Assembly: GCA_016191145.1 (NCBI GenBank)
Contig: JACPPD010000018.1
Coordinates: 1 to 64,000, forward strand
Source: Ignavibacteria bacterium
GTDB taxonomy: Bacteria; Bacteroidota; Ignavibacteria; Kapaibacteriales; Kapaibacteriaceae
DNA length: 64,000 bases
Reading direction: 5' to 3'
In this document: positions 45,882-55,200 of the stretch, one piece after another
Layout: every line of letters starts with the position of its first letter
How positions within the stretch are numbered: the first letter of the stretch is position 1
Made by a program: the position numbers and the translations under genes
Notes under the pieces: generated by a model
Database searches by the model: none
What the model was told of the DNA's origin: nothing
What the model saw: only the letters and a program-made list of their open reading frames with translations

Positions 45882-46655
45882 ATGCAGTTCAGAATTTGGC
45901 GAGGGGATAAAAGTGGCGGCGACTTTATTCCGTACGAAACAGAAGTCACGGAAGGAATGGTTGTATTAGATGCAGTTCATCAGATACAGGCTGAGAGTGC
46001 AAACGATTTAGCAGTACGATGGAATTGCAAGGCTGGCAAATGCGGTTCGTGTTCTGCGGAAATTAATGGTCATCCAAAACTGATGTGTATGACTAAGCTC
46101 TCTGATTTGCCTCCTGACGAACCAGTGAAGATAGAACCGATGCGTTCCTTCCCATCGATTAGGGATTTGGTTACCGATGTGTCGTGGAATTTCCGTGTAA
46201 AGAAGCAGATTAAGCAGTTTAAGCCGCGCAAGCCTGATGCTGATGACGGAACATGGCGCATACAGCAAGGCGAAGTGGAGCGTGTGCAGGAATTTCGTAA
46301 ATGTATTGAGTGTTTTCTATGTCAGGATGTCTGTCATGTTCTCCGCGAGCATCATTTACACGACCAATTCATTGGTCCGCGTTACCTTGTTTATACAGCA
46401 TCGCTTGAGATGCATCCACTCGACACAGAGGATCGTCTGGCAGAGTTGAAACAAGCGCATGGCATTGGATTCTGCAACATCACAAAATGCTGTACGAGTG
46501 TTTGTCCGGAGGATATCACCATTACCGACAACGCAATCATACCGCTCAAGGAGCGTGTAGTAGACGAGTTCTACGATCCGATAGTAAAAATATATAGAAA
46601 GCTTACTTCGCTGGTTCCTGGTTCCAAGGCGCAGGTACGGGATTCCAGCGGATAG
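45882..46655 (+). CDS. sdhB: Succinate dehydrogenase/fumarate reductase iron-sulfur subunit
   Basis: 257 residues from ATG 45882, with AAGGA 5 nt upstream; the frame is open to 45828 without a good site. The [2Fe-2S] ligands are in WNCKAGKCGSCSAEING followed by LMC. The [4Fe-4S] set is CIECFLCQDVC. The [3Fe-4S] set is CNITKCCTSVCPED. It links the flavoprotein to the membrane anchor. It lies 78 nt downstream of sdhA in the same operon. Confidence 0.94.
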   Translation: MQFRIWRGDKSGGDFIPYETEVTEGMVVLDAVHQIQAESANDLAVRWNCKAGKCGSCSAEINGHPKLMCMTKLSDLPPDEPVKIEPMRSFPSIRDLVTDVSWNFRVKKQIKQFKPRKPDADDGTWRIQQGEVERVQEFRKCIECFLCQDVCHVLREHHLHDQFIGPRYLVYTASLEMHPLDTEDRLAELKQAHGIGFCNITKCCTSVCPEDITITDNAIIPLKERVVDEFYDPIVKIYRKLTSLVPGSKAQVRDSSG

Positions 46656-46755
46656 GAGCCCCTTGTTGTGTCGATGGTCAGCCTGTTCCGAGTTCAGCAT
46701 AGTGAGGGAACGCTAAAGCATTGACAATTTGATTCCAAATTTTGGAGTTAAGGAA

Positions 46756-47250
46756 ATGATAGAATTGAAGCCACTTCATCCGGATCACATTGATGCGGCA
46801 CTCGAAAAGGCTGAGCGATATCGGTTGCTTAATGAACCTCGCGATGCTGAGAGTATTTGCCTGGATATTCTTGCTATCGATCCGGAGAATCAAACCGCAT
46901 TAATCATACTCTTGCTCGCCATTACAGATCAGTTTGGTCAGCACGTTATGGATACCAAGACTGCATTAGACATCGTTCCTAAGATTCTGGGCGAGTATGA
47001 AAGGCACTATTACACAGGACTTGTATATGAGCGCAAGGCAAAGGCAATTTTAGAGCGGGGTTCTCCGGGATACCGCTCACGCGCGTATGAGGCATTCATG
47101 GAAGCTATGAGCCATTTCGAAAAGGCCGATCCATTGTCGCAAGCAGACAATGACGACGCCATTCTGCGTTGGAATTCCTGTGCGAGAATTATGAATCAGG
47201 AGCATTTAGAGGCGAGCGTGGAGACTCGGGAGCAGGAGTTGCTGGAGTAA
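46756..47250 (+). CDS. Small TPR-like protein, unknown function
   Basis: 164 residues from ATG 46756 with GGAG 8 nt upstream; a TTG at 46729 is in frame. All-helical with TPR character: AALEKAERYRLLNEPRDAESICLDIL, HYYTGLVYERKAKAIL, EAFMEAMSHFEKA. No signal peptide. Located downstream of sdhB and last before the palindrome that opens the accessory block. A role linked to succinate dehydrogenase is possible only by position. Confidence 0.7.
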   Translation: MIELKPLHPDHIDAALEKAERYRLLNEPRDAESICLDILAIDPENQTALIILLLAITDQFGQHVMDTKTALDIVPKILGEYERHYYTGLVYERKAKAILERGSPGYRSRAYEAFMEAMSHFEKADPLSQADNDDAILRWNSCARIMNQEHLEASVETREQELLE

Positions 47251-47268
47251 AGAGAGTAAGCCTCAAAT

Positions 47269-47304
47269 CACCATGCCGGGTATCAAGAGATACCCGGCAT
47301 GGTG
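47269..47304. repeat. Palindromic repeat, copy 2 (GCCGGGTATC family), left edge of accessory block
   Basis: The longest copy: a perfect 16-bp stem (CACCATGCCGGGTATC and its complement) around an AAGA loop. It lies between convergent genes and could also end transcription, though it has no T-run. Everything to its left is recognised housekeeping; to its right begins the surface/accessory block. Confidence 0.92.
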
Positions 47305-47438
47305 TAAAATTCGGGTTGTTTGGATCAGGGGGGAGTGCTCCCTCGGGGATTCGATACACCCTCCTAACCTATTGAATTTCATGGTGTTATCGTTTCAGAT
47401 AATTATGACCTGACAGTTTCACTGACAGTGATTGATAC

Positions 47439-48365
47439 CTAAGACTTCCAATAATGTAACCCGTCAGGGTCGGTGCGTAATGCTGAAATAATTGCACCCA
47501 AAGTCGGGTTTTGAAGATTCTTTGGCCAAGGTTCTTTAAGCAAACTTGTGTGCTTGGATTGAACATCAAGATATAGAAAAAAGAAAACACGAACAGATTG
47601 GTAGCCTGGATCTGCATGCGCTTGAAAATCTCGGACTAGTCTGTAGGTGTCTGATTTGGCTGAAAGTGGACCCAAGGGATACGTCGTTTCCACAAATTGA
47701 TAGAGCGATTCCTCGGTGTCATTCTCTGTGCATGGAATAATCGACTTTTCACGAATAGAAACTAGACTTGGAATTATTGGAATCACATTGCCATGTGCCA
47801 ATGTGTGTCGCATCGAACCTCTGAAAAACTTTGTAACGGCCTCTGCATTTCTTGGATCTAAATGCCTTAGAATCTTGGTTGGGTCCTTGCTGCCATAAAC
47901 ATATTGATCAAAGGAATACTGATCCGGACTGCTCACATGTTGATTTCGACAATAGGCAGCGAAAGCTAAAGTCTTTCGCATAAGTTCGATTGCTAATATG
48001 TACCATCGGAAAAACAAATTCAATACCAATTCAACTTTAATTTCTGCCGTTGGTGTCTTCAGACGATCAATTGAATTGATCCACAAGAGTTGACTGCGAA
48101 AGACGTCGAAGAATGGTCCAATCAGGTCAGTGTAATCGTGATCTGGATAACCTAGCAAAGGCGCTACCCAGGTTCTCAAAGCAGCTTCACGCTTATGAAC
48201 CATCAGATCTGATAGATAGCGAAAGAGTTTTACTCCTACCTCAAGTACTTGTTGTCCATTGGAGTCATTAACAATGGTATTCAGCTCTGGAGGAAACTGT
48301 CCTAGATTTCTCGAAACGTACTCTAAATCGCTGTTGTTTTTGCAATCAACTAGGAATTCTTCCAT
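47439..48365 (-). CDS. Protein with HEPN-like RX4H motif, unknown function
   Basis: 308 residues, mostly helical, no signal peptide. R186-HTLA-H191 followed by GN fits the RX4-6H motif of HEPN ribonucleases, including a polar residue after the Arg and the usual placement in a helix after a long helical region (residues 110-145). I recognise no named family. No MNT or other antitoxin gene is adjacent. It is a single minus-strand gene at the edge of the accessory block. HEPN assignment is a motif-based inference and needs a profile search. Confidence 0.6.
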   Translation of the reverse strand: MEEFLVDCKNNSDLEYVSRNLGQFPPELNTIVNDSNGQQVLEVGVKLFRYLSDLMVHKREAALRTWVAPLLGYPDHDYTDLIGPFFDVFRSQLLWINSIDRLKTPTAEIKVELVLNLFFRWYILAIELMRKTLAFAAYCRNQHVSSPDQYSFDQYVYGSKDPTKILRHLDPRNAEAVTKFFRGSMRHTLAHGNVIPIIPSLVSIREKSIIPCTENDTEESLYQFVETTYPLGPLSAKSDTYRLVRDFQAHADPGYQSVRVFFFLYLDVQSKHTSLLKEPWPKNLQNPTLGAIISALRTDPDGLHYWKS

Positions 48366-48787
48366 GTTGGTAGCTTCAGTTTGTTCCGAAACGGCGTAGG
48401 TCGGTCCCGCAAATTAGACACTCTTCCTGGTCAATCGTTGGTTACGAACCTATGCACCTTCGAGTGCTACCGGAACGTTGTACTCAACAGTTGAATGCAG
48501 GCTAAGCCGATTGTACTATTCGTAATGTACAGACATATTGTTCATTATCGGACAACAGCGCTTCTGATTGAGCTTTCTCCAGCGATTCTTGTTGCGTTGT
48601 AAATACTGCGATTAACATGTCGCCGAACATCACCTCTTCCACTTCGCTTGTCGTAGTATAGAAATATATCATCAATATGTTGAATAATAATTGTACCTCT
48701 TGGGGTCGATACGTAGCAGCAATAAGTCGTTGTCGTTGGTTTATTTATGTGCAGACCAATTATTGTGCTGGCGGAAAGACTGACTGT
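48366..48787. other. Gene-poor gap; two short open frames on the minus strand
   Basis: 422 nt without a supported gene. On the minus strand a 56-codon ORF (from an ATG near 48679 to a TAG near 48512) begins MIYFYTTTSEVEE. A second frame directly continues the T9SS gene past its stop for about 70 codons. Neither has a ribosome site or recognisable homology. No tRNA or clear terminator seen. Confidence 0.4.
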
Positions 48788-50629
48788 TCAAAGGATCATC
48801 TTTGCGAAGTGTACATTCCCACCATCAATGCGTATTAAGACAGGGCCAACGGCACTTGTTTCTATTACGAATGTTCCGCTTATTCCTCCGCCAAGCTCTT
48901 GCGCCAGTAATAGTTGACCGATCATATTGTAGACCTTAACAACGCTACCGGCTAAGTCCGCCGTGTTGGATTGAATCACAAGCCTGCTGCCTTCATCCCT
49001 ATGAACATCAATTTCAGGTTCCTGTTCGCGTGCATCAGCCAGATCAGTAATAAGGACAGAAACATCCTCGGATTTAACGATACATCCATTAACGTCGCGT
49101 GCGACAACAGAGTAAATACCGACAGAAGGATCCTTCAAAGGAGAAACCATTCTGGCATCACCTGAAAGCGTACGCAGTATTTCACCATTTCGCAGCCAAT
49201 AGAAAGGACCCTGCGTCCATTCAACTTGAAGCGCCGTAGCTCTGTCATTTCTGCTGATGACCTTAATCACTGGCTTTGAAGGAAGACTACTATATGTTGA
49301 ATCGGCGATGATGAGCGTATCCTGAATACCGTTACCCACAATTATCAACTGGTATGACATCGAGCGTGTTTTGTCGATTTTACTGACCTCGATTTCAGCA
49401 ATCCGTCTATTAAGTTCAACACGAAATCGCAGCTCAGCATTTGTACTAGCCTTCTCAATGAGCCTGATTGAACCCATCCTTGGACCACCAAGAACGTAGG
49501 TTATGCGATCGCAGTCCAAGATTCTATCCAACACTGAAATAGGTCTTGGAGCATTTGCCTGTACGTATACTTCAGACCCATACGGATGAATGTTGCCTTC
49601 AATGTCCATGAAAACACCATAGATTCCACCTGCGCTCTGTGGTAGTCCACCGGGTGGGAGCCGTGGATCATCCGCAGGTACTTCTGCCGACCTAATCAAC
49701 AGTTCGCAATCCCTCTTGCCTCTCTTTCCACCACTGAGAAAGAGATACTGCGAAGTGTAACTAAAACCTGCACTGTCGAGAACATTGCCATTTGAAAAAC
49801 ACATTTCTAATTCAGGCGCCTCAACAAGACTGTCAGCATCGATGTCATATCTCAGGTACGACTCAACCAATCCGGTATCGTTAGTTGAAATATCCAATAC
49901 GAGAGTATCATCAATAAGTGTAATTCCCCACTGCCTGGCGCTATAGTGTTCGTTCTTGCGTGGCCACAATGTCCGCCATGAGATTCCGTTGTTAGTTGTA
50001 ATTTTAACCTCGTTTTGAGCAGCAACAAACCATCTTTTTACGGCTAGGATGCCTTGTCCGATAATGTACAGATCGTCCAATTGCCCAAATTCCCAACTTT
50101 CTATTTCAATTGAAGTCAAACCACCATCGATGCTGCTAAATCCTCTTCCATAGGTATCTACCCAATACATATTGCCAGTGGCATCTCGACGTAGTCTACG
50201 GCCCCAAACAGTTGGCGAGTATGAGGAGCCAGTACCCTCTGACAATGTCTGCCAATTTTGCCCATGATCAACACTGGCATTGAATCCATTTCTGAACAGA
50301 GTAGAGGTTGCAATCAACTGTCCGTTCGCCAGCCGAACAACCTGGTCAAGTGACGGTTCTGCCGAACGCACGGTGTCGTATTTCCACGTCACTCCGCCAT
50401 CAAAAGAGCGCTTGACAAAATTGCCTGGACAACCTTGTTCTGTTGATTTGTATGATCCGTCGTTGCAAAGCAAATACCCGCCAACAAATGTCCCTGCGCC
50501 TGCGTACACGATACCATGCCCTCCGGCTCGCATATAGGCTGAGTCATATTGGGATTCGCCGCAAATGGCATGAACTGCACAAATTGCGTGTATTACAAGC
50601 AGTGCTTCATATCGTCGCCGTAGGAACAT
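48788..50629 (-). CDS. Secreted T9SS cargo protein with Asp-box beta-propeller repeats
   Basis: 613 residues with a basic N-terminus and signal peptide (MFLRRRYEALLVIHAI) ending near AICGE. Asp-box motifs FDGGVTWKYD, VDHGQNWQ, IDGGLTS and TNNGISWRT mark propeller blades. An Ig/PKD-like region follows (FYWLRNGEILRTL, VARDVNGCIV). The last ~75 residues are a T9SS sorting domain (VVKVYNMIGQLL, HFAKMIL). First of a run of similar minus-strand genes. Binding partner unknown. Confidence 0.82.
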   Translation of the reverse strand: MFLRRRYEALLVIHAICAVHAICGESQYDSAYMRAGGHGIVYAGAGTFVGGYLLCNDGSYKSTEQGCPGNFVKRSFDGGVTWKYDTVRSAEPSLDQVVRLANGQLIATSTLFRNGFNASVDHGQNWQTLSEGTGSSYSPTVWGRRLRRDATGNMYWVDTYGRGFSSIDGGLTSIEIESWEFGQLDDLYIIGQGILAVKRWFVAAQNEVKITTNNGISWRTLWPRKNEHYSARQWGITLIDDTLVLDISTNDTGLVESYLRYDIDADSLVEAPELEMCFSNGNVLDSAGFSYTSQYLFLSGGKRGKRDCELLIRSAEVPADDPRLPPGGLPQSAGGIYGVFMDIEGNIHPYGSEVYVQANAPRPISVLDRILDCDRITYVLGGPRMGSIRLIEKASTNAELRFRVELNRRIAEIEVSKIDKTRSMSYQLIIVGNGIQDTLIIADSTYSSLPSKPVIKVISRNDRATALQVEWTQGPFYWLRNGEILRTLSGDARMVSPLKDPSVGIYSVVARDVNGCIVKSEDVSVLITDLADAREQEPEIDVHRDEGSRLVIQSNTADLAGSVVKVYNMIGQLLLAQELGGGISGTFVIETSAVGPVLIRIDGGNVHFAKMIL

Positions 50630-50642
50630 GTTTCTGAAAATT

Positions 50643-50890
50643 CTACTTCATAATGACGATTGTTTCCGCACCGGCAATTCCTTCGCCAACAACAAGGATA
50701 AAATATGGGCCCGGAAGCATGTCGCTGGTGTTCAACAATACTTGAGAGAACCTTGACGATACCGCCACAGTTCTTTGTTGAAGCATGGACCCGTAAGATC
50801 TGCAACGGTTACCTAAACCCGCCCTGTTTTGAGATACAACAAGTTAAGAGGCATTCGACAGTCTTCGACGTTGAAACCACCGAGCTTCAT
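50643..50890 (-). pseudogene. Broken T9SS sorting-domain gene remnant
   Basis: Reading the minus strand back from TAG at 50643-50645 gives NTSDMLPGPYFILVVGEG and ETIVIMK, a typical end of a T9SS C-terminal domain. Upstream pieces VTVADLTG and SMLQQRTVAV are in different frames, so there is a frameshift near 50787, and an in-frame TAG separates VTVADLTG from LNLLYLKTGRV. The start side runs into the IS element at 50906. It is therefore a truncated, frameshifted relic of a fifth cargo gene. Confidence 0.7.
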
Positions 50891-50927
50891 GTTCAACAGG
50901 CGACATGAGGCTCCCCCAATTCCGTCG

Positions 50928-51593
50928 TCAGTCAAGTCGTTCATTTGATTGTGTTAGAAGTTGATGTTCGAATTCAGTGGGAGTCATGTAATTGATTCCT
51001 GAATGTAAACGCTGATGGTTGTAGAAGAGATGCACCCATCTGTAGACGACTGAACCTGCTTGACGAAGATCGTCAAAGAGTTTGTGATCGTGAAGTTCTG
51101 CTTTCATTCTTGACCAAACCGATTCCATTGGCGCGTTGTCGGAACAGTTTCCGACTCCGGTGGCGTCGATGCTTTGCACGATGTTGCGTTTAGCAAGCTC
51201 GGTTTTAAAGATGTCGGCATTGAATTGACTTCCTCGGTCGGAATGAAAGATCACCGGCTCGGAGGGTAGATGCCGCCGCAACCTGCACGCTTGAGCTAAT
51301 GCATGCAGAAGTGTTTTGGTCTGCATCGAATGCGATACGGTAACTCCGAGAATACGTCGAGAACAAAGGTCCATGATGGCAACAGCATACGCTTTACCGT
51401 TGCGGCATGGAAGCTCCGTGAAATCGCTCAGCCACACTTTGTCTGGATGCTGAATATCAAACGCACGCTGCAAGAGGTTTGCTGCCGGTGCCCGTGTTTG
51501 CGATGAATCTGTTGTTGGCCGATACCGGCGCTTTGCCGATACACGAATGCCAAGAGTGTACATGAGTCGCTCAACGGTCTTGTGCGTGATCAC
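50928..51593 (-). CDS. IS3-family transposase orfB (N-terminally incomplete)
   Basis: 221 residues from GTG 51593; the frame stays open to 51743, where it meets orfA, and includes YGSPRITSELRKSG, the start of the conserved HTH_21 region. The rve integrase core has the DDE residues: WLSDFTEL, FHSDRGSQF and APMESVWSRMKAE. The C-terminal YNHQRLHSGINYMTP motif is present. Normally expressed as an OrfAB frameshift fusion; no slippery site is obvious here. Likely non-functional because of the upstream deletion. Confidence 0.85.
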   Translation of the reverse strand: MITHKTVERLMYTLGIRVSAKRRYRPTTDSSQTRAPAANLLQRAFDIQHPDKVWLSDFTELPCRNGKAYAVAIMDLCSRRILGVTVSHSMQTKTLLHALAQACRLRRHLPSEPVIFHSDRGSQFNADIFKTELAKRNIVQSIDATGVGNCSDNAPMESVWSRMKAELHDHKLFDDLRQAGSVVYRWVHLFYNHQRLHSGINYMTPTEFEHQLLTQSNERLD

Positions 51594-51720
51594 ATCACCG
51601 CTTTTGCGCAGCTCGGATGTTATGCGTGGACTACCGTACGTGCCGTTACTCCAGGCATGGATGCGCTGGATGTTCTCAGTGATCCGATTTCTCAGTTTCT
51701 CGCACGCCCGCTGCTGCTGT

Positions 51721-51837
51721 TCACGTGTTGAGTGTATCGATATTCACTCCAACCTGTTGCGTTGCTTTTGCTAAGGGCAACCTCCGTTCCAGCACCAACG
51801 CAACGGCTTCACGTTTGAACGCCTCGTCATAGTGCAT
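51721..51837 (-). pseudogene. Truncated IS3-family orfA (HTH_8-like)
   Basis: 38 codons from ATG 51837: the start MHYDEAFKREAVALVLE and QQVGVNIDTL match the N-terminal HTH of IS3 OrfA proteins, but the frame stops right after TLNT, where a full OrfA continues into a RRW helix and leucine zipper. Frame shared end-to-end with the orfB open frame suggests an internal deletion of about 300 bp. Confidence 0.75.
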
Positions 51838-51923
51838 ACACTGCTTCTCTCTTTCAATGATCCTTCTCCACAGATTTATGTGATGAAGATCACAGCTGCT
51901 GTTAATTAAACGGGGGAATCTCA

Positions 51924-52156
51924 AACATTATCTCACCTTCGGATGTCTGGTGCATTAGAGACGAAATACATAGGTTCGTCGGCAAGGATAACGCATGCGA
52001 GTGTTTTTCAGTATTTAGATTTGGATTAGTGTCGATTGCAGGTTGAACACATCGTAAATAAACTTAAAACTGATCAGATTTTTTCCCATCCCAAACAGGG
52101 ATGTAACCGAAGCAATCGTGGACTGTCTCCAACCGCTCTTCGATCACAGACAAGTA
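51924..52156. other. Short spacer between IS and terminator
   Basis: No supported gene. Short open stretches on the minus strand do not join the T9SS remnant on the other side of the IS in any one frame. AT-rich. Confidence 0.4.
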
Positions 52157-52190
52157 ATAAAAAGCCCGTCCGCAAAATGTGGACGGGCAT
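52157..52190 (-). terminator. Rho-independent terminator of the giant T9SS gene
   Basis: On the minus strand, GCCCGTCC ... GGACGGGC (52164-52171 with 52181-52188) forms an 8-bp GC-rich stem with a 9-nt loop followed by a T-run (the AATAAAAA at 52156-52163 on +). It lies 37 nt downstream of the 1560-residue cargo gene. Confidence 0.85.
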
Positions 52191-52226
52191 TTCTCCGAAT
52201 GATGGAAGCCTGAGATCGCGTGGGCA

Positions 52227-55200
52227 TCAGGGTTCGACGACGAGAGTCATCGCAACGGTCATTCCTCGTGCAGAACAACGCACGATGTACATCCCGGCGG
52301 TTGCGTTGCCAAGTTTCATCTGTACATTGTTCAAACCTTTTGCCAACGGAGCCTCGAATGCCTGAACAATACCGCCTGAAATCGAAACAACTTCAATGCT
52401 GGCTATGGTTTCATGTGAAGATTTAATCGTCAGCTCAACGTTACCAAGAGTCGGATTGGGCGCCATTGATGAAATCGACAGCCAACCCAAATCGGAGGAT
52501 GTATTTTGAGACGGCTGCATAGACGCTTTCGAGAACCCTCCGGTCCCAGCCTGTAGCCTCAAATCAAGGAGTACGCGCTCGGTGAACACCTTGTAGAGAG
52601 AGTCGAAATGACCAGTGGTATCCTGTATCGCATTGAGCAAAAGAAGATTCCAGTTTACCGGAATAGAGTCTGCCTGACTGGGATACGACGACAATACCTG
52701 AGAGTACACGATTCTTGCAGAATCGAGTTCCTCCAGCAAGCGGTGCGTCTTCCCCTTTATCGACAGCGCCTGGCTTCTAAGTGCACCTGACAGTGATGAA
52801 TTCGCAGCAAGGGAAGCCAGGTCAGACTGTAATTGCGTAAATAGTTGCACAGAATCGGTGAACGCCACAGCCTGGAAATACTCCCACACAAGATTACGAC
52901 GACAGTTGAGTGATATGGTCGTATCAAATACGGCAGTTTGCAGGGTTGCAATCCGAGCATACACACTGCTGTTCACTTCCGTAAGTCCGGGATAATTAAT
53001 ACCCGGGGCGGTGCAGGGAATTGGCTGACAAGGACTCTCGGCTTCAATCAGAGCGCACGCAGCCTCGACGTCACCCTGCACATTCAGCGGAGTTCCGCTC
53101 CAGCCAATCTGGTACACAACCGGCGAAAACCCCGCGCCATTTGCCCAACGGTTGTTGCTTGCATCGAAGTTTGCAACGCTGCCATCAGAATACACATGGT
53201 AGGCCGAGTAGTCTGTGAAATCGTTGTACCCGCAATCAACAAACAGTTGTGCGCCCCGCCCTACGTTAATATCCGATACGAAGACCTGGCCATTCCAAAG
53301 ACTATACTGATCGTCAGGCGACATGAAATTATTCCTGCCAAATTCATACTCATCTTCCTTGCCGGCAATCACACGGTCGCGCAGATACGAGGTGGTAGCA
53401 TAATTTTGCAATCCAATGGCATATACTCCAAAGTAGTTGTCAACCAACCAATGCGTTCCACCAGTATAGATGCCGACGCCAACTGTACAATCATCGTAAC
53501 TGTTGCTGTAATAATCTACTTCTGAAGTGGCATAGATCACTGAGGAGAATTCATTCCCAGCAAAATCTGAAGTGCACACGCGTCCTGAATTTCCGTCAAC
53601 AAGGAGTCCAATAGAGCAATCGATAAACGTGGACGCCTGGTATAAGAAATTACGGTTATTAACAAGCACAGCGCCAGACAGAAATGAATCGAACGTCGAG
53701 TTCGTGATGTTCACCATTGAAGCACTCATTACACTCAATCCATTATTGCGATAATGATAATCGGTGACTAAATTTAAATTCTGCATGTCTCGGAATAGAC
53801 AATCGTCGACGTCAAAGTTGTTGATGAACGAAAAGTACCTAGGTGGGAAGGCTGGATCGATTTCAAACGGATTGATTGTAAAGGGTTGTTTGACATATAC
53901 GAGGGCGAATTTGCGGTCATACAAAACAGTTCTTTCAAATGTGGAATGCTCTAAATCCTTTGATTGACGATATGAACCCATTCGAATCATGTCGAAATAG
54001 GCATCCTTGCAGTGACCATACGTGATTCGAAAGTAGGAGTAATTCCAATTCCAAAATGGAGACCCTGGTAATAGGGGTTCGCCACGACCCTGCACAAACG
54101 ATCCTCTGGCAGTGGTTGAACCATTTGCCCGGCGGCCCGTAAACACTACTGGATCATTGCTGGTACCTGCAATAGTAAATTTTCCATTACAAAAATGAGC
54201 CTCCTCAAATAGTTCCACATTCGCAGCTGGAAACATCGTCCATGAGCCGTTTGAGTTGATGGTGACAGTCTTCTTGAATACCACCTTGGCAGCGCTGTTG
54301 ATTTTATACACATTTAACTTTCCGCCCGTTCTCACAACAATGGGAACGTCGATGATAATGTCTGTTCCGTCCGGGTCTCCTTCAGGAATAGAAATATTCA
54401 GCGTGCCATCGACATAAATCGTGCGGCTTGATGCTGTTGAAAGTGATGTGCTCTCAAATATTCCCGGATCATTGCCGTGCCCTGGCAATAGCTGAACGCA
54501 TGCGCCCGCTGCAATCGTCACATCACGCTGAACATCAAAGTCGCCTTGCAGATTCACTGTGCGATAACTCTTGTCCGACCAGGTATTGGTTCCCGTGTAT
54601 CCGGTAATGGTACCGCCAAGTTTTTGGTCGAAATAGCGGAGGACTAAGAAGCCGCCGTCGAAGAGCCAATTACGGGCATGTTCAATTTGTTGAGGATCTT
54701 GCGGAACTACGGTATATGCTCCACTAACGATATTTTGATCGAATCTGCCTTCTCCAAATGCCATTGAGTAGATAAACTTCTCATCTTCGGGAAGCCTGAC
54801 GGGCGGAGTTGCCGCTGGATCAAGCTCACCGCTGGCGGTGCATCGCTCAGGACCAAAATCAATTGTTGAATGCCAGACGCCGTAGAAGTACGAAGCAACT
54901 GTGTAACCGATTTTCATGAATGGGATATACGAGCTTACTCCCATTTGTGCAAGCTTATAAAAGTAAGGGTCCCAATCGTTGTATGAGAGCCTTGGGGTAA
55001 AGTCGAAAAACCCTTTTTCTGCAACCACCGGATTCGCATCGGTAATACCGGTCAGGTTTATCATCCGCACTCCCTGAGTGTATGCACTGAGCAAAACATC
55101 ATTATCATTTTCCTCATATCTGGAATCGTACGGCTGGATTACATGCGGACGGTGTGTGGTATTCGGTCCCACCCTGTTGGTTGTGCTCTGATCGGCGCCG

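Larger units (their letters stand above)
50906..51923 (-). mobile_element. Deleted IS3-family insertion sequence
   Basis: About 1018 bp bounded by imperfect terminal inverted repeats: TGAGGCTCCCCCAATT at the left and, read from the right end, TGAGATTCCCCCGTTT (12 of 16 identical). Inside are a short orfA and an orfB with DDE transposase motifs. The middle, from the end of orfA to the start of orfB, is missing compared with complete 1.2-1.5 kb IS3 elements. I see no flanking target duplication. Probably immobile by itself. Confidence 0.8.

Noticed and set aside
48560-48787. In-frame continuation of the T9SS gene beyond its stop (about 70 codons)
   Set aside because: The sorting domain is complete at the TGA and the continuation has no family features; treated as a chance open frame.
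52938-53525. 195-codon antisense ORF within the beta-helix gene
   Set aside because: No signal or domain, and the opposite frame is a continuous 1560-residue T9SS protein.
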